From an uncultured Dokdonia sp. (lineage in GTDB: Bacteria; Bacteroidota; Bacteroidia; Flavobacteriales; Flavobacteriaceae), in contig CAKZKZ010000428.1 in the NCBI GenBank assembly GCA_937124495.1, positions 1 through 7,675 of the forward strand: a stretch of DNA of 7,675 nucleotides. The letters run 5' to 3'. This document shows positions 1 through 6,729 of this stretch, in pieces (the stretch's first letter is position 1; each line of letters opens with the position of its first letter). The notes beneath the pieces were generated by a model. That model was given only the letters and a program-made list of their open reading frames with translations, was not told where the DNA came from and did not search any database. The position numbers and the translations under genes are program-made.

Positions 1-1971
1 CAAAATGATGGATATCTTCAATTTAAAAATAAAGGATATCAATGGGGGTTAGCTATAGCGTCTTACTCTAATGGAGGTGCTTATGCTGATTTAGATAATG
101 ACGGTGATTTAGAATTAATTGTAAATAATATTGATGATGAGGCTTTCTTGTTTAAAAATACAAGTATAGAAAAGGAAGTAGGGAACTATTTGCGAGTTGC
201 TTTGGAAGGAACTACTTCGGAAACCTTTGCTAAAGTCACTATAGCATACGGTGGTCAAACGCAGGTTTATGAATCTAAAAGAGCTAAAGGGTATCTATCT
301 GCTACAGAAAACGTAGCACATTTTGGATTAGGTGATATCAAGAACATAGATAAAATAACAGTACAATGGCTTTCTGGTAAAAAAGAAGAGCGTACTAATA
401 TAAGTGTAAATGCGACTATTGCATTTGTAGAAGATAAGGCGACTGCTACTGGTGATCCTATATTTAAAACAGATGCAGCAGGAGAGTACGCTTTCGCGAA
501 AGCGGAAACAACTTTCGGATTCGATTTTATTCATACCGAGAATACCTATGATGATTTTGCAAATGAAGTCTTATTACCTTATAAACAATCTAGTTTAGGG
601 CCTAGTATGGCAAAAGGAGATGTGAATGGAGATGGACTGGAAGATGTGTATATAGGAGGTGCTTCAGGACAAGCAGCGCAATTATTTGTTCAAACGGCAA
701 GTGGTTTTCAAAAATCAAAACAAACCGCTTTTGAAGCAGATGCTATTCAGGAAGATATGGAGTCCATTTTTTTTGATGCCGATGGGGATCAAGATTTAGA
801 TTTGATTGTTGTAAGTGGAGGTAATGAGTTTGTATCTAATGCTCCAGAATATAAAAATAGATATTATCAAAATGATGGTAAAGGAACATTTGCCCAAATC
901 TCTTTTGATGTAGATGAAACTACTGGATTTCTATCTAGTAAATCAATAACGACTATCGATTATGATAGTGATGGAGATCTTGATATCATTATAGGAAACC
1001 GAATAGAACCACAACATTTCCCAGTAAGCGCTCCTTCTCAAATCTATCAAAATAATGCTGGCGTTTTCACAAATGTTACCGCACAAGTAGCTCCAGGATT
1101 AGGTGATTTTGGAATTGTAAATAAGGTTATCGCTACAGATTATGATGTCGACGGGGATGCCGATTTTATGGTGGTGGGTGAGTGGTCTCATATCGGAGTC
1201 TTTAAAAATGACAATGGTGTGTTTACAGATGTTTCCCAAGAAATAGGATTGGATGCTGAAAAAGGATGGTGGTTTACTATTACAGAAACAGATATTAATA
1301 AAGATGGTCTTCCTGATTACATTGTTGGAAATATAGGAGATAATGTAAAATATAAAGCTTCTCAAAAAATGCCTTTTAAAGTGTTTGCTTCAGATTTTGA
1401 TGATAATGGAACCTTTGACTTAGTCTTGAGTAATAATTATAATGGTAATTACGTGCCTGCGAGAGGAAAAGAGTGCTCTACGCAACAAATGCCTTTTATT
1501 TCAGAGAAATTTGAAACATATAATGCTTTTGCAAATGCTACTTTAAAAGATATCTATGGTGATAAGTTAGAGACTGCTTACCAAAAAGAAGTCACTACTT
1601 TTTCTTCAAAACTATTAATCAATAAAGGCAATGGTACATTTGATGTTTCTGTATTACCGTCTAGTGTACAAGGAGCTCCAATATTAAGTGTCATCACTCG
1701 GGATATCAATAATGATGGTTATGAAGATGCTATTGTTATTGGTAATATATATGAAACCGAAGTAGAAACACCACGTTATGATGCTGGAAATGGCGTTGTA
1801 TTACTATCTAATCAAAAAGATGGATATACCGTATTGTCTGCTATGCAGTCGGGATTATATGTGGAAGGGAATGCTAAGAGCCTTTTGGAAGTTACTCACA
1901 AAGCATTAGAGAAAGAAATAGTACTTGTAGGTGTAAATGATGGTCCTGTTAAGGTGTTAAGCTTTAAATAG
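1..1971 (+). CDS. FG-GAP/VCBS repeat protein with ASPIC/UnbV domain (5' truncated)
   Basis: The frame is open from the first base, so the gene starts outside the window; the ATG at 148 is internal, because the codons before it already encode a calcium-loop motif (DLDNDGDLE, residues 30-38 of the visible part). The visible 656 residues hold the end of a first FG-GAP block, an ASPIC/UnbV-type domain at about 62-144 (ending in the typical HFGLG then VQWLSG pattern), and a second FG-GAP block from about 175 to the end. Repeated DxDxDG-like loops (DVNGDGLED, DADGDQDLD, DYDSDGDLD, DYDVDGDAD, DINKDGLPD, DINNDGYED) suggest a calcium-stabilised beta-propeller. Related Bacteroidota proteins are about 1,100 residues, exported, and often encoded beside SusC/SusD genes; their substrate is unknown. 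No C-terminal sorting domain is visible. It ends 2 bases from the convergent rarA stop. The family call is firm; the function is not known. Confidence 0.9.
   Translation, partial: QNDGYLQFKNKGYQWGLAIASYSNGGAYADLDNDGDLELIVNNIDDEAFLFKNTSIEKEVGNYLRVALEGTTSETFAKVTIAYGGQTQVYESKRAKGYLSATENVAHFGLGDIKNIDKITVQWLSGKKEERTNISVNATIAFVEDKATATGDPIFKTDAAGEYAFAKAETTFGFDFIHTENTYDDFANEVLLPYKQSSLGPSMAKGDVNGDGLEDVYIGGASGQAAQLFVQTASGFQKSKQTAFEADAIQEDMESIFFDADGDQDLDLIVVSGGNEFVSNAPEYKNRYYQNDGKGTFAQISFDVDETTGFLSSKSITTIDYDSDGDLDIIIGNRIEPQHFPVSAPSQIYQNNAGVFTNVTAQVAPGLGDFGIVNKVIATDYDVDGDADFMVVGEWSHIGVFKNDNGVFTDVSQEIGLDAEKGWWFTITETDINKDGLPDYIVGNIGDNVKYKASQKMPFKVFASDFDDNGTFDLVLSNNYNGNYVPARGKECSTQQMPFISEKFETYNAFANATLKDIYGDKLETAYQKEVTTFSSKLLINKGNGTFDVSVLPSSVQGAPILSVITRDINNDGYEDAIVIGNIYETEVETPRYDAGNGVVLLSNQKDGYTVLSAMQSGLYVEGNAKSLLEVTHKALEKEIVLVGVNDGPVKVLSFK
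489..504. repeat. 16-bp perfect palindrome, copy 1
   Basis: CGCTTTCGCGAAAGCG reads the same on both strands. It lies in the linker between the ASPIC domain and the second FG-GAP block of the left-hand gene, where it encodes AFAKA. A second copy of 15 of these 16 bases lies at 3885-3899 in a different gene and a different frame. It is markedly GC-richer than its surroundings. Confidence 0.85.
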
Positions 1972-1973
1972 GT

Positions 1974-3251
1974 TTAATATCCATATTTGTCATTCCATCG
2001 TGCTTTAAGAAAATCTCTAAGTCCTTTCTCTCTTGCAGAAGCGCCTGGATCATATAATTTGGTGTTTGTTACCTCTTCTGGTAAAAATTCTTGATGTACA
2101 AAATTCCCAGGATAATCGTGAGAATATTTGTATTCTTCTCCATAACCTAACTCTTTCATTAATTTTGTGGGTGCATTACGTAAGTGTAATGGGATGCTAA
2201 GGTCACCAGTTTCTTTCACAAGTTGCTGAGCTTTTTTAATAGCCATATACGAAGCATTGCTTTTTGGCGAACTAGCTAAGTAGGTAACACACTGACTTAA
2301 GATAATTCTTGCTTCTGGATACCCAATGGTATTTACTGCTTGAAAACAGTTATTTGCGACCACTAATGCTGTTGGGTTTGCATTCCCTATATCTTCTGAC
2401 GCAGCAATGATTAACCGGCGAGCAATAAATTTTACATCTTCTCCACCTTCTATCATTCTTGCGAGCCAATACACGGCGGCATTTGGATCGCTACCACGTA
2501 TAGATTTGATAAAGGCAGAAATGATATCATAATGTTGCTCTCCTGTTTTATCGTAGAGTACCGTATTTTTTTGAATTTTTGACATCACAAGATCATTTGT
2601 GATCGTCACCTTGTCGCTTGGTTCTGTTGTTACTATAAGTTCAAAAATATTAAGCAATTTACGAGCGTCACCACCGCTTAATCTTAATAGTGCTTCTGTT
2701 TCCTTAAGGTTTATTTTTTTATTTTTAATGACACTATCTTCTTCTATAGCTCGTTTTAATAATAACTCTAGGTCTTCTTTTCCAAAGGGCTTAAGAATGT
2801 ATACTTGACATCGCGACAAAAGGGCAGGAATTACTTCAAAACTTGGGTTTTCTGTAGTCGCACCTATCAATGTAACCCATCCTTTTTCTACAGCACCTAG
2901 CAAAGAATCTTGTTGTGATTTGCTAAAACGATGAATCTCATCTATAAATAGAATGGGGTTTTTCTGTGTAAATAGGCCTCCACTTTGTTTGGCCTTGTCT
3001 ATGACCTCTCTTATGTCTTTTACTCCACTGTTAATAGCACTTAGAGTGTAAAAAGGCCGTTTAGATTCATTAGAAATAATAGTTGCTAATGTTGTTTTCC
3101 CTATCCCTGGAGGTCCCCATAAAATAAGAGAAGGTATCACTCCTGCATTAAGTGCTTGACGCAAAGAACCTTTTTCTCCAACGAGGTGAAGTTGACTTAA
3201 GTAGTCATCTAGTTTTTTTGGACGTAAACGTTCTGCTAGCGGTGTATTCAT
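1974..3251 (-). CDS. rarA: Replication-associated recombination protein A (AAA+ ATPase)
   Basis: RarA (MgsA) is a cytoplasmic AAA+ ATPase related to clamp loaders; it acts at stalled replication forks and on single-stranded DNA ends. The 425-residue product is full length for the family. Walker A is GPPGIGKTT (46-54), Walker B is ILFIDEIHR (100-108), sensor 1 is GATTENPSF (130-138), the arginine finger is R147 in LLSRC, and sensor 2 is R197 in GGDARKLLN. The C-terminal tetramerisation region shows the expected conserved stretches YWLARMIEGGEDVKFIARR (261-279) and PLHLRNAPTKLMKELGYG (354-371). The ATG at 3251 gives the normal N-terminus (PLAERLRPKKLDDY). It diverges from the rhomboid gene across 86 bases and ends 2 bases from the FG-GAP gene stop, so there is no room for a separate terminator. 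The identification is secure. Confidence 0.97.
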   Translation of the reverse strand: MNTPLAERLRPKKLDDYLSQLHLVGEKGSLRQALNAGVIPSLILWGPPGIGKTTLATIISNESKRPFYTLSAINSGVKDIREVIDKAKQSGGLFTQKNPILFIDEIHRFSKSQQDSLLGAVEKGWVTLIGATTENPSFEVIPALLSRCQVYILKPFGKEDLELLLKRAIEEDSVIKNKKINLKETEALLRLSGGDARKLLNIFELIVTTEPSDKVTITNDLVMSKIQKNTVLYDKTGEQHYDIISAFIKSIRGSDPNAAVYWLARMIEGGEDVKFIARRLIIAASEDIGNANPTALVVANNCFQAVNTIGYPEARIILSQCVTYLASSPKSNASYMAIKKAQQLVKETGDLSIPLHLRNAPTKLMKELGYGEEYKYSHDYPGNFVHQEFLPEEVTNTKLYDPGASAREKGLRDFLKARWNDKYGY

Positions 3252-3304
3252 ATCATAAAAATAGGTATTTTATGCCTATAAGAATGACAATATTTCGGTA
3301 TTAT

Positions 3305-3312
3305 TATATTTG
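3305..3312 (+). promoter_or_regulatory. Probable -7 promoter element for the rhomboid gene
   Basis: TATATTTG matches the Bacteroidota primary-sigma consensus TAnnTTTG exactly and ends 25 bases before the rhomboid ATG, implying a short 5' leader. No good TTTG-type -33 element is seen 19-21 bases upstream, so the assignment rests on the -7 box and its position in the divergent gap. Confidence 0.5.
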
Positions 3313-3337
3313 GCTAGTTCTTTGTTCTAAGTAGTAT

Positions 3338-4081
3338 ATGGATTCAAAACCATCTTCTTTTCAATTTTATAATGGGGTTATCTTATACCCTGTTGGTTTT
3401 GTCTTGCTCATTTGGATCGTATACTGGATTGAGATACGTTTTGGGGTGAATTTTAGCCCGTATGGAGTAAAACCACAAACAGCTCTTGGGTTAAGAGGTG
3501 TTTTCTTTTCACCTTTTATACATGGGAGTTTGTCGCATTTATGGCATAATACAGTTCCTTTATTTGTGTTAAGTACAGCACTTTTTTATTTCTATCATAA
3601 AATTGCTTGGCGTGTATTTTTCTTGATCATTATTCTAAGTGGTCTAGGAACATGGCTTATTGGGCGTTCTGCATACCACATAGGAATGAGTGGTGTCATA
3701 TATGGTTTGGTGTCTTTTTTGTTTTTCAAAGGAATAAGAGCCAAGCATTATAGGCTTATTGCACTTTCTCTGCTTATTGTTTTCTTATATGGAGGGTTAG
3801 TTTGGGGAACATTACCTGTAGATGAGAAAGTTTCTTGGGAAGGACATTTGGCTGGATTTATATCGGGTACTATTCTGGGGTTTTGCTTTCGCGAAAGCGT
3901 AGAAAAGCCTCCTAAATATATTTGGGAAGCAGAAGATTATAATGAAGATGATGATCCTTTTATGCGTCAGTTTGACAAGGATGGTAATTTTATTGAGATT
4001 ACAGAAGAAATAGAAGAAATAGAGGAGGAACCAGTGATTAATTATATTTATAAAGAAAAAGACTCCAACGCTGAATCATAA
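3338..4081 (+). CDS. Rhomboid family intramembrane serine protease
   Basis: Rhomboids cleave transmembrane substrates within the inner membrane using a Ser-His dyad. The 247-residue product has about six hydrophobic segments (roughly 13-31, 68-86, 91-109, 116-133, 138-157, 167-184). The family motif HGSLSHLWHN at 62-71 supplies the HxxxN oxyanion residues (H66, H70, N71). The nucleophile is S118 in GMSG on the fourth segment and the partner is H170 in WEGHLAG on the sixth, so it should be active. After the last helix comes a soluble tail of about 60 residues that is very acidic (199-231). The ATG at 3338 leaves a short cytoplasmic N-terminus. It is transcribed divergently from rarA, probably from TATATTTG at 3305. 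Its stop is 1 base from the convergent rlmB stop. A 15-base palindrome copy lies at the end of helix 6. The substrate cannot be inferred. Confidence 0.93.
   Translation: MDSKPSSFQFYNGVILYPVGFVLLIWIVYWIEIRFGVNFSPYGVKPQTALGLRGVFFSPFIHGSLSHLWHNTVPLFVLSTALFYFYHKIAWRVFFLIIILSGLGTWLIGRSAYHIGMSGVIYGLVSFLFFKGIRAKHYRLIALSLLIVFLYGGLVWGTLPVDEKVSWEGHLAGFISGTILGFCFRESVEKPPKYIWEAEDYNEDDDPFMRQFDKDGNFIEITEEIEEIEEEPVINYIYKEKDSNAES
3885..3899. repeat. Palindrome copy 2 (15 of 16 bases)
   Basis: GCTTTCGCGAAAGCG contains the 14-base perfect palindrome GCTTTCGCGAAAGC and matches the copy at 489-504 except for the first base. Here it is read in another frame and contributes CFRESV (residues 183-188) at the junction of the last rhomboid helix and the soluble tail. 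Confidence 0.85.
4004..4030 (+). repeat. Short tandem repeat encoding an acidic stretch
   Basis: Two exact copies of GAAGAAATA are followed by a degenerate third, GAGGAGGAA. They encode EEI EEI EEE (residues 223-231) in the acidic tail of the rhomboid protein. The 9-base unit keeps the frame, so copy-number change would alter only tail length. Confidence 0.7.
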
Positions 4082-4082
4082 A

Positions 4083-4820
4083 TTATGAAAGTCGTTGTCT
4101 TACCACTTCATATAATATAGCGCCACAAGCTACAGATACATTTAAAGATGCAATAGAGCCCATTAAAGGTAGTTTTGCTTTTTCATCTACAATTTTAAGA
4201 ACACCAGGAGAGACACCGCTGTCTTCTCTACCCATAACGATGGCCATAGGTTTCTTAAGGTCTATAGTATATAGAGAATTTTCTGTTTTTTCTGTTGCGG
4301 CAACAACTTTTACACCTGAGCCTTGAAGGTAATAGATAGCATCTTTAATATGATCTACTTTTGCAATTGGAATATTAAATGCAGCACCTGCAGATGTTTT
4401 TATAGCTACAGCATTTAGAGGTGCACCTCCTTTCTTTGGAATGATGATGCCATGTACTCCCGTACATTCTGCAGTACGTATGATGGCACCAAAATTACGC
4501 ACATCAGATAGTTGGTCTAATAAAATAAATAAAGGTGTTACTCCAGATTCTACAGTGCGATTAATAAGATCTTCAAATTCATGAAACCTAACAACAGATA
4601 TGTTTGCTATAGCTCCTTGATGGTTTTGTTGTGTTAGTTTATTCAGTTTTTCAATTGGAACATACGAGGTTTGTATACCATTTTTCTTAATAAGCGTATT
4701 AAGCTCGCTTGTAAGGTTGTTTGTAAGCCCTCTTTGTAAGTATACCTTGTCAATTTCTTTTCCTGCCTCAATAGCCTCTATAATAGATCTGGTGCCAAAT
4801 ATTTGAAGATTTTTTTCCAT
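4083..4820 (-). CDS. rlmB: 23S rRNA (guanosine-2'-O-)-methyltransferase, TrmH/SpoU family
   Basis: RlmB uses S-adenosylmethionine to methylate the ribose of G2251 in the 23S rRNA P-loop. At 245 residues it is normal length. The N-terminal substrate-binding domain (about 1-80) starts with the typical FGTRSIIEAIEAG and includes HQGAIA (67-72). The SPOUT catalytic domain has motif 1 as LDQLSDVRNFGAIIRTAE (101-118) with N109 and R115, motif 2 as VMGREDSGVS (195-204) with E199, and motif 3 as LPLMGSIASLNVSVACGAIL (217-236) with N227. Motif 2 has GRED where many homologues have GSEG or GSED, a mild variation. A neighbouring TrmH-family methyltransferase of other specificity cannot be fully excluded, but the N-terminal domain favours RlmB. 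It lies 54 bases downstream of a lipoprotein gene on the same strand and may be co-transcribed; TAACTTCG (4855-4862, minus strand) is only a weak promoter candidate. Confidence 0.93.
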   Translation of the reverse strand: MEKNLQIFGTRSIIEAIEAGKEIDKVYLQRGLTNNLTSELNTLIKKNGIQTSYVPIEKLNKLTQQNHQGAIANISVVRFHEFEDLINRTVESGVTPLFILLDQLSDVRNFGAIIRTAECTGVHGIIIPKKGGAPLNAVAIKTSAGAAFNIPIAKVDHIKDAIYYLQGSGVKVVAATEKTENSLYTIDLKKPMAIVMGREDSGVSPGVLKIVDEKAKLPLMGSIASLNVSVACGAILYEVVRQRLS

Positions 4821-4874
4821 AATTTTAATAATCCTTGTTTTGAAATTGAGACTGCGAAGTTATAATTAATTTCA

Positions 4875-5660
4875 TTAAAAAGGGTCCTGTGTAATGGGTG
4901 ATACACTTATTTTTTTTAATTTAATAGGTTTGGCATCTTTGAGTGTAGCTTTATTATACTCAATATATAAATCTTGTAGCGTAGCATTAGAATCTTCTTT
5001 AGGAGTAAAAGAGATATAGTCCTGAAACATAACTCCGTCTACAGTTCTTGGATTCATAAATCTTCTGAATGAAATAGAACTCCCTAGAATATTGTATTTT
5101 AGAGCAAGAAAACTCATTTGAAAACTTTCCTTATCTATATAAAGTATAAATTCATTTTCAGGAACATCTTCTATTTTAGGAAATGATATATGTATTGAGT
5201 AATAATCTTTAGAACGTATAGTAACATCTTCCAATCGTTCAGTTATGGTTCCATTAAAATCTAGATTAAATGGAATAGAGAGAAGATATAAAAAGTTATC
5301 TAACCTAGTATTTACAACAAAATTATTATAAGCATTACTATTTCTTAAAGAATCATTTATAAAATATTGCACATAACCTCTATCGTAATTTACTACGTGA
5401 AGGTCTTTGTTGAAAAACTTTCTCATAGAGTACTTTACCTTGTATTGGTAATTTACCATTTCATAATCAATATCATTAGTTGTAAGCTTGATATTTGAAG
5501 AATTAAAAATGGATCCTCCGTGATTTTCAATACATTTTTCTAAAATAGTTTTCCCGTCAAGAAGCTCTCCGTCTTGATTTTTTTGATATTCTTTACACGA
5601 AGCAAAGTTTATACTTATTAATATACTTAGTGTTAAGATAAATTTGTTTTTTACCGTCAT
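4875..5660 (-). CDS. Putative lipoprotein of unknown function (DUF6503-like)
   Basis: The 261-residue product opens with a basic, hydrophobic signal peptide and a plausible lipobox, FASC, placing the lipidated cysteine at residue 22. The mature N-terminus is CKEYQKN, which could weakly resemble a Bacteroidota surface-export signal. Shortly after comes ILEKCIENHGG (39-49). This helix with a HGG ending is typical of flavobacterial periplasmic or outer-membrane proteins of the DUF6503 kind, which are mostly beta-strand and perhaps LolA-like. That family link is from memory of the pattern and is tentative. The rest is rich in Tyr, Phe and Asn with alternating strands, and there is no catalytic motif I recognise. 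The start ATG at 5660 is only 10 bases after the U-tract of a strong terminator, so its promoter must overlap or precede that hairpin, or expression depends on read-through. rlmB follows 54 bases downstream. Confidence 0.8.
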   Translation of the reverse strand: MTVKNKFILTLSILISINFASCKEYQKNQDGELLDGKTILEKCIENHGGSIFNSSNIKLTTNDIDYEMVNYQYKVKYSMRKFFNKDLHVVNYDRGYVQYFINDSLRNSNAYNNFVVNTRLDNFLYLLSIPFNLDFNGTITERLEDVTIRSKDYYSIHISFPKIEDVPENEFILYIDKESFQMSFLALKYNILGSSISFRRFMNPRTVDGVMFQDYISFTPKEDSNATLQDLYIEYNKATLKDAKPIKLKKISVSPITQDPF

Positions 5661-5670
5661 ATATAAATCT

Positions 5671-5703
5671 AAAAAAAAGGTTACCTAATTAAAGGTAACC
5701 TTT
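5671..5703 (-). terminator. Rho-independent terminator of the SusD-like operon
   Basis: On the minus strand AAAGGTTACC pairs perfectly with GGTAACCTTT (10 bp) around an 8-base AT-only loop, followed by a run of T (complement of the eight A at 5671-5678, three of which join the stem). It lies 25 bases after the stop of the accessory lipoprotein gene. In the plus direction the hairpin is followed by only three T, so it is a minus-strand terminator. The next gene starts 10 bases further on. Confidence 0.88.
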
Positions 5704-5706
5704 CCT

Positions 5707-5728
5707 AAATAAATAAACTTATTTATTT
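5707..5728. repeat. AT-only inverted repeat at the operon end
   Basis: AAATAAATAA is followed by AC and then its exact reverse complement TTATTTATTT, giving two perfect 10-base arms with a 2-base centre. It touches the last base of the accessory lipoprotein stop codon and sits just before the terminator in the transcript. It also contains TAAGTTTA on the minus strand (5714-5721), one base off the TAnnTTTG promoter consensus. Confidence 0.7.
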
Positions 5729-6702
5729 TATTGTTTAGTTAATCTAATTTCTCCATCAGATCCAACTGCACAAGTAGCATCGCCACTTTCATTATATCCA
5801 ATAACTATTGTGAATTCTGAATCGTCAGCTATGTCAAACGATCCAATAGTATCTCCAATTGGAGGTCCCAATGTTAAAGATCCACCACAGGCAAGATTTG
5901 TACCTTGTCCTTCGTTTGGAATTACTTGATCAACCACAAATTGAAATGCAAAATCATTAGCAGGTTGTCCGATATCTAAATCTTCTAATACAACAGCTGT
6001 GAATTGTCTTTCAACAGATACAGAACCTGGTTGAGAAAGAGTTACAATACTACCTTCAGCATATAAGTTACCGAAATCTACGGCAGTTACATTTTCTAAC
6101 ATATAATCTCCTACAAAAGCATCTGAGGCTATAGGAGAAATGATACTTGTTATGTATTGAAAAGGAGAGTTGAAAAAACCTGCGGTAATGATACCGCCAG
6201 CATTATTTGTAGAAAAGATACGGCCATCAGTTAAATTTAATTCTAACCTTGTAGTGTATGTATCTCTACCAAAAATAGCTTCTAAGCTAGAATTTGTAGC
6301 ATCAAGAAAATCTTGTGTTGTAATAGTAAGATCAAATCGAGGAAGTCCAAAAGGACCATCTGTAAATTCAGATGCTTGTATAGTTCTTAATAAAACTTCC
6401 TGACCTTCTATTGTTTCGGATGAATCCCCATCTGCTTCTGAATTATCTGCATAAATGATATATACATTTACAAAATCTAGTAAATCTCCTCCCTGCTCAT
6501 CTTGTTCTTCGATTGTTAGAGATAGGCCACCTTCTACATTTTCGTTATTAACTTCATTCTGCGTTATCTCGATTGTACGGAGTACAGCTCCAGTTTCAAC
6601 AGTATCTTGAACAGTTACTGTTACGTTTTCTTCATCATCATCTCAAGAACCTAGACCTAATGCTAAGATTCCCATGAAGACATATTTATATAAATTTTTC
6701 AT
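5728..6702 (-). pseudogene. SusD-associated accessory lipoprotein, interrupted by TGA at the lipobox cysteine
   Basis: Read from the ATG at 6702, the frame encodes a signal peptide (MKNLYKYVF then MGILALGLGS), then a TGA at codon 20, then DDDEENVTV and an uninterrupted 304-residue body to the TAA at 5728. The missing residue is exactly the lipobox cysteine: the LGLGS-C-DDDEE arrangement is what a flavobacterial surface lipoprotein shows, with acidic residues after the cysteine acting as an export signal. The body is mostly beta-strand and has no enzyme motif I recognise; LLRTIQASEF, GLPRFDLTI and LNLTDGRIFS are recognisable patterns of lipoproteins encoded after susC/susD, whose analogues (SusE/SusF type) bind ligand at the surface. 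It starts 27 bases after the SusD-like stop and is followed by a terminator. The only in-frame ATG after the TGA is at 6102, which would leave 124 residues without a signal peptide. Nonsense mutation or sequence error is most likely. Confidence 0.85.
6643..6645 (-). other. In-frame TGA replacing the lipobox Cys codon
   Basis: The plus-strand TCA reads TGA on the minus strand, 19 codons after the ATG at 6702. TGT or TGC (Cys) differs from TGA only in the third base. Upstream codons form a complete signal peptide and downstream codons an acidic lipoprotein N-terminus, so no other reading of the junction is needed. Confidence 0.9.
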
Positions 6703-6729
6703 GTTTAATTTTTTACTTTAAATTAAAAT

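Noticed and set aside
328..1365. Minus-strand frames within the FG-GAP gene.
   Set aside because: They lie opposite a clearly coding region with calcium-loop motifs, and their translations are low-complexity Ile, Phe and Ser rich products typical of antisense reading.
3261..3279. Inverted repeat ATAGG, 9 bases, CCTAT just upstream of rarA, a possible operator.
   Set aside because: Five-base arms in AT-rich DNA are expected by chance and the flanks do not extend the match cleanly.
3152..3334. Small plus-strand frame overlapping the rarA start and the divergent gap.
   Set aside because: It overlaps the conserved N-terminus of rarA on the other strand and its product resembles nothing; the gap is better explained as a promoter region.
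5728..6102. A separate 124-residue gene starting at the ATG at 6102.
   Set aside because: The same frame stays open for 180 codons upstream with continuous lipoprotein-like sequence and a signal peptide; the ATG is internal and follows no promoter-like or ribosome-binding sequence.
6170..6403. Plus-strand frame of 77 codons opposite the accessory lipoprotein gene.
   Set aside because: It is antisense to a long coding frame, has no family resemblance and no promoter; it is a shadow of the real gene.
6595..6645. Possible selenocysteine signal after the TGA: AACAGT and ACTGTT repeats that can pair downstream of codon 20.
   Set aside because: The stems are only about 6 bp with a large or near-zero loop, unlike a bacterial SECIS, and a lipobox needs cysteine for lipidation. 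Flavobacteria usually lack the selenocysteine machinery.
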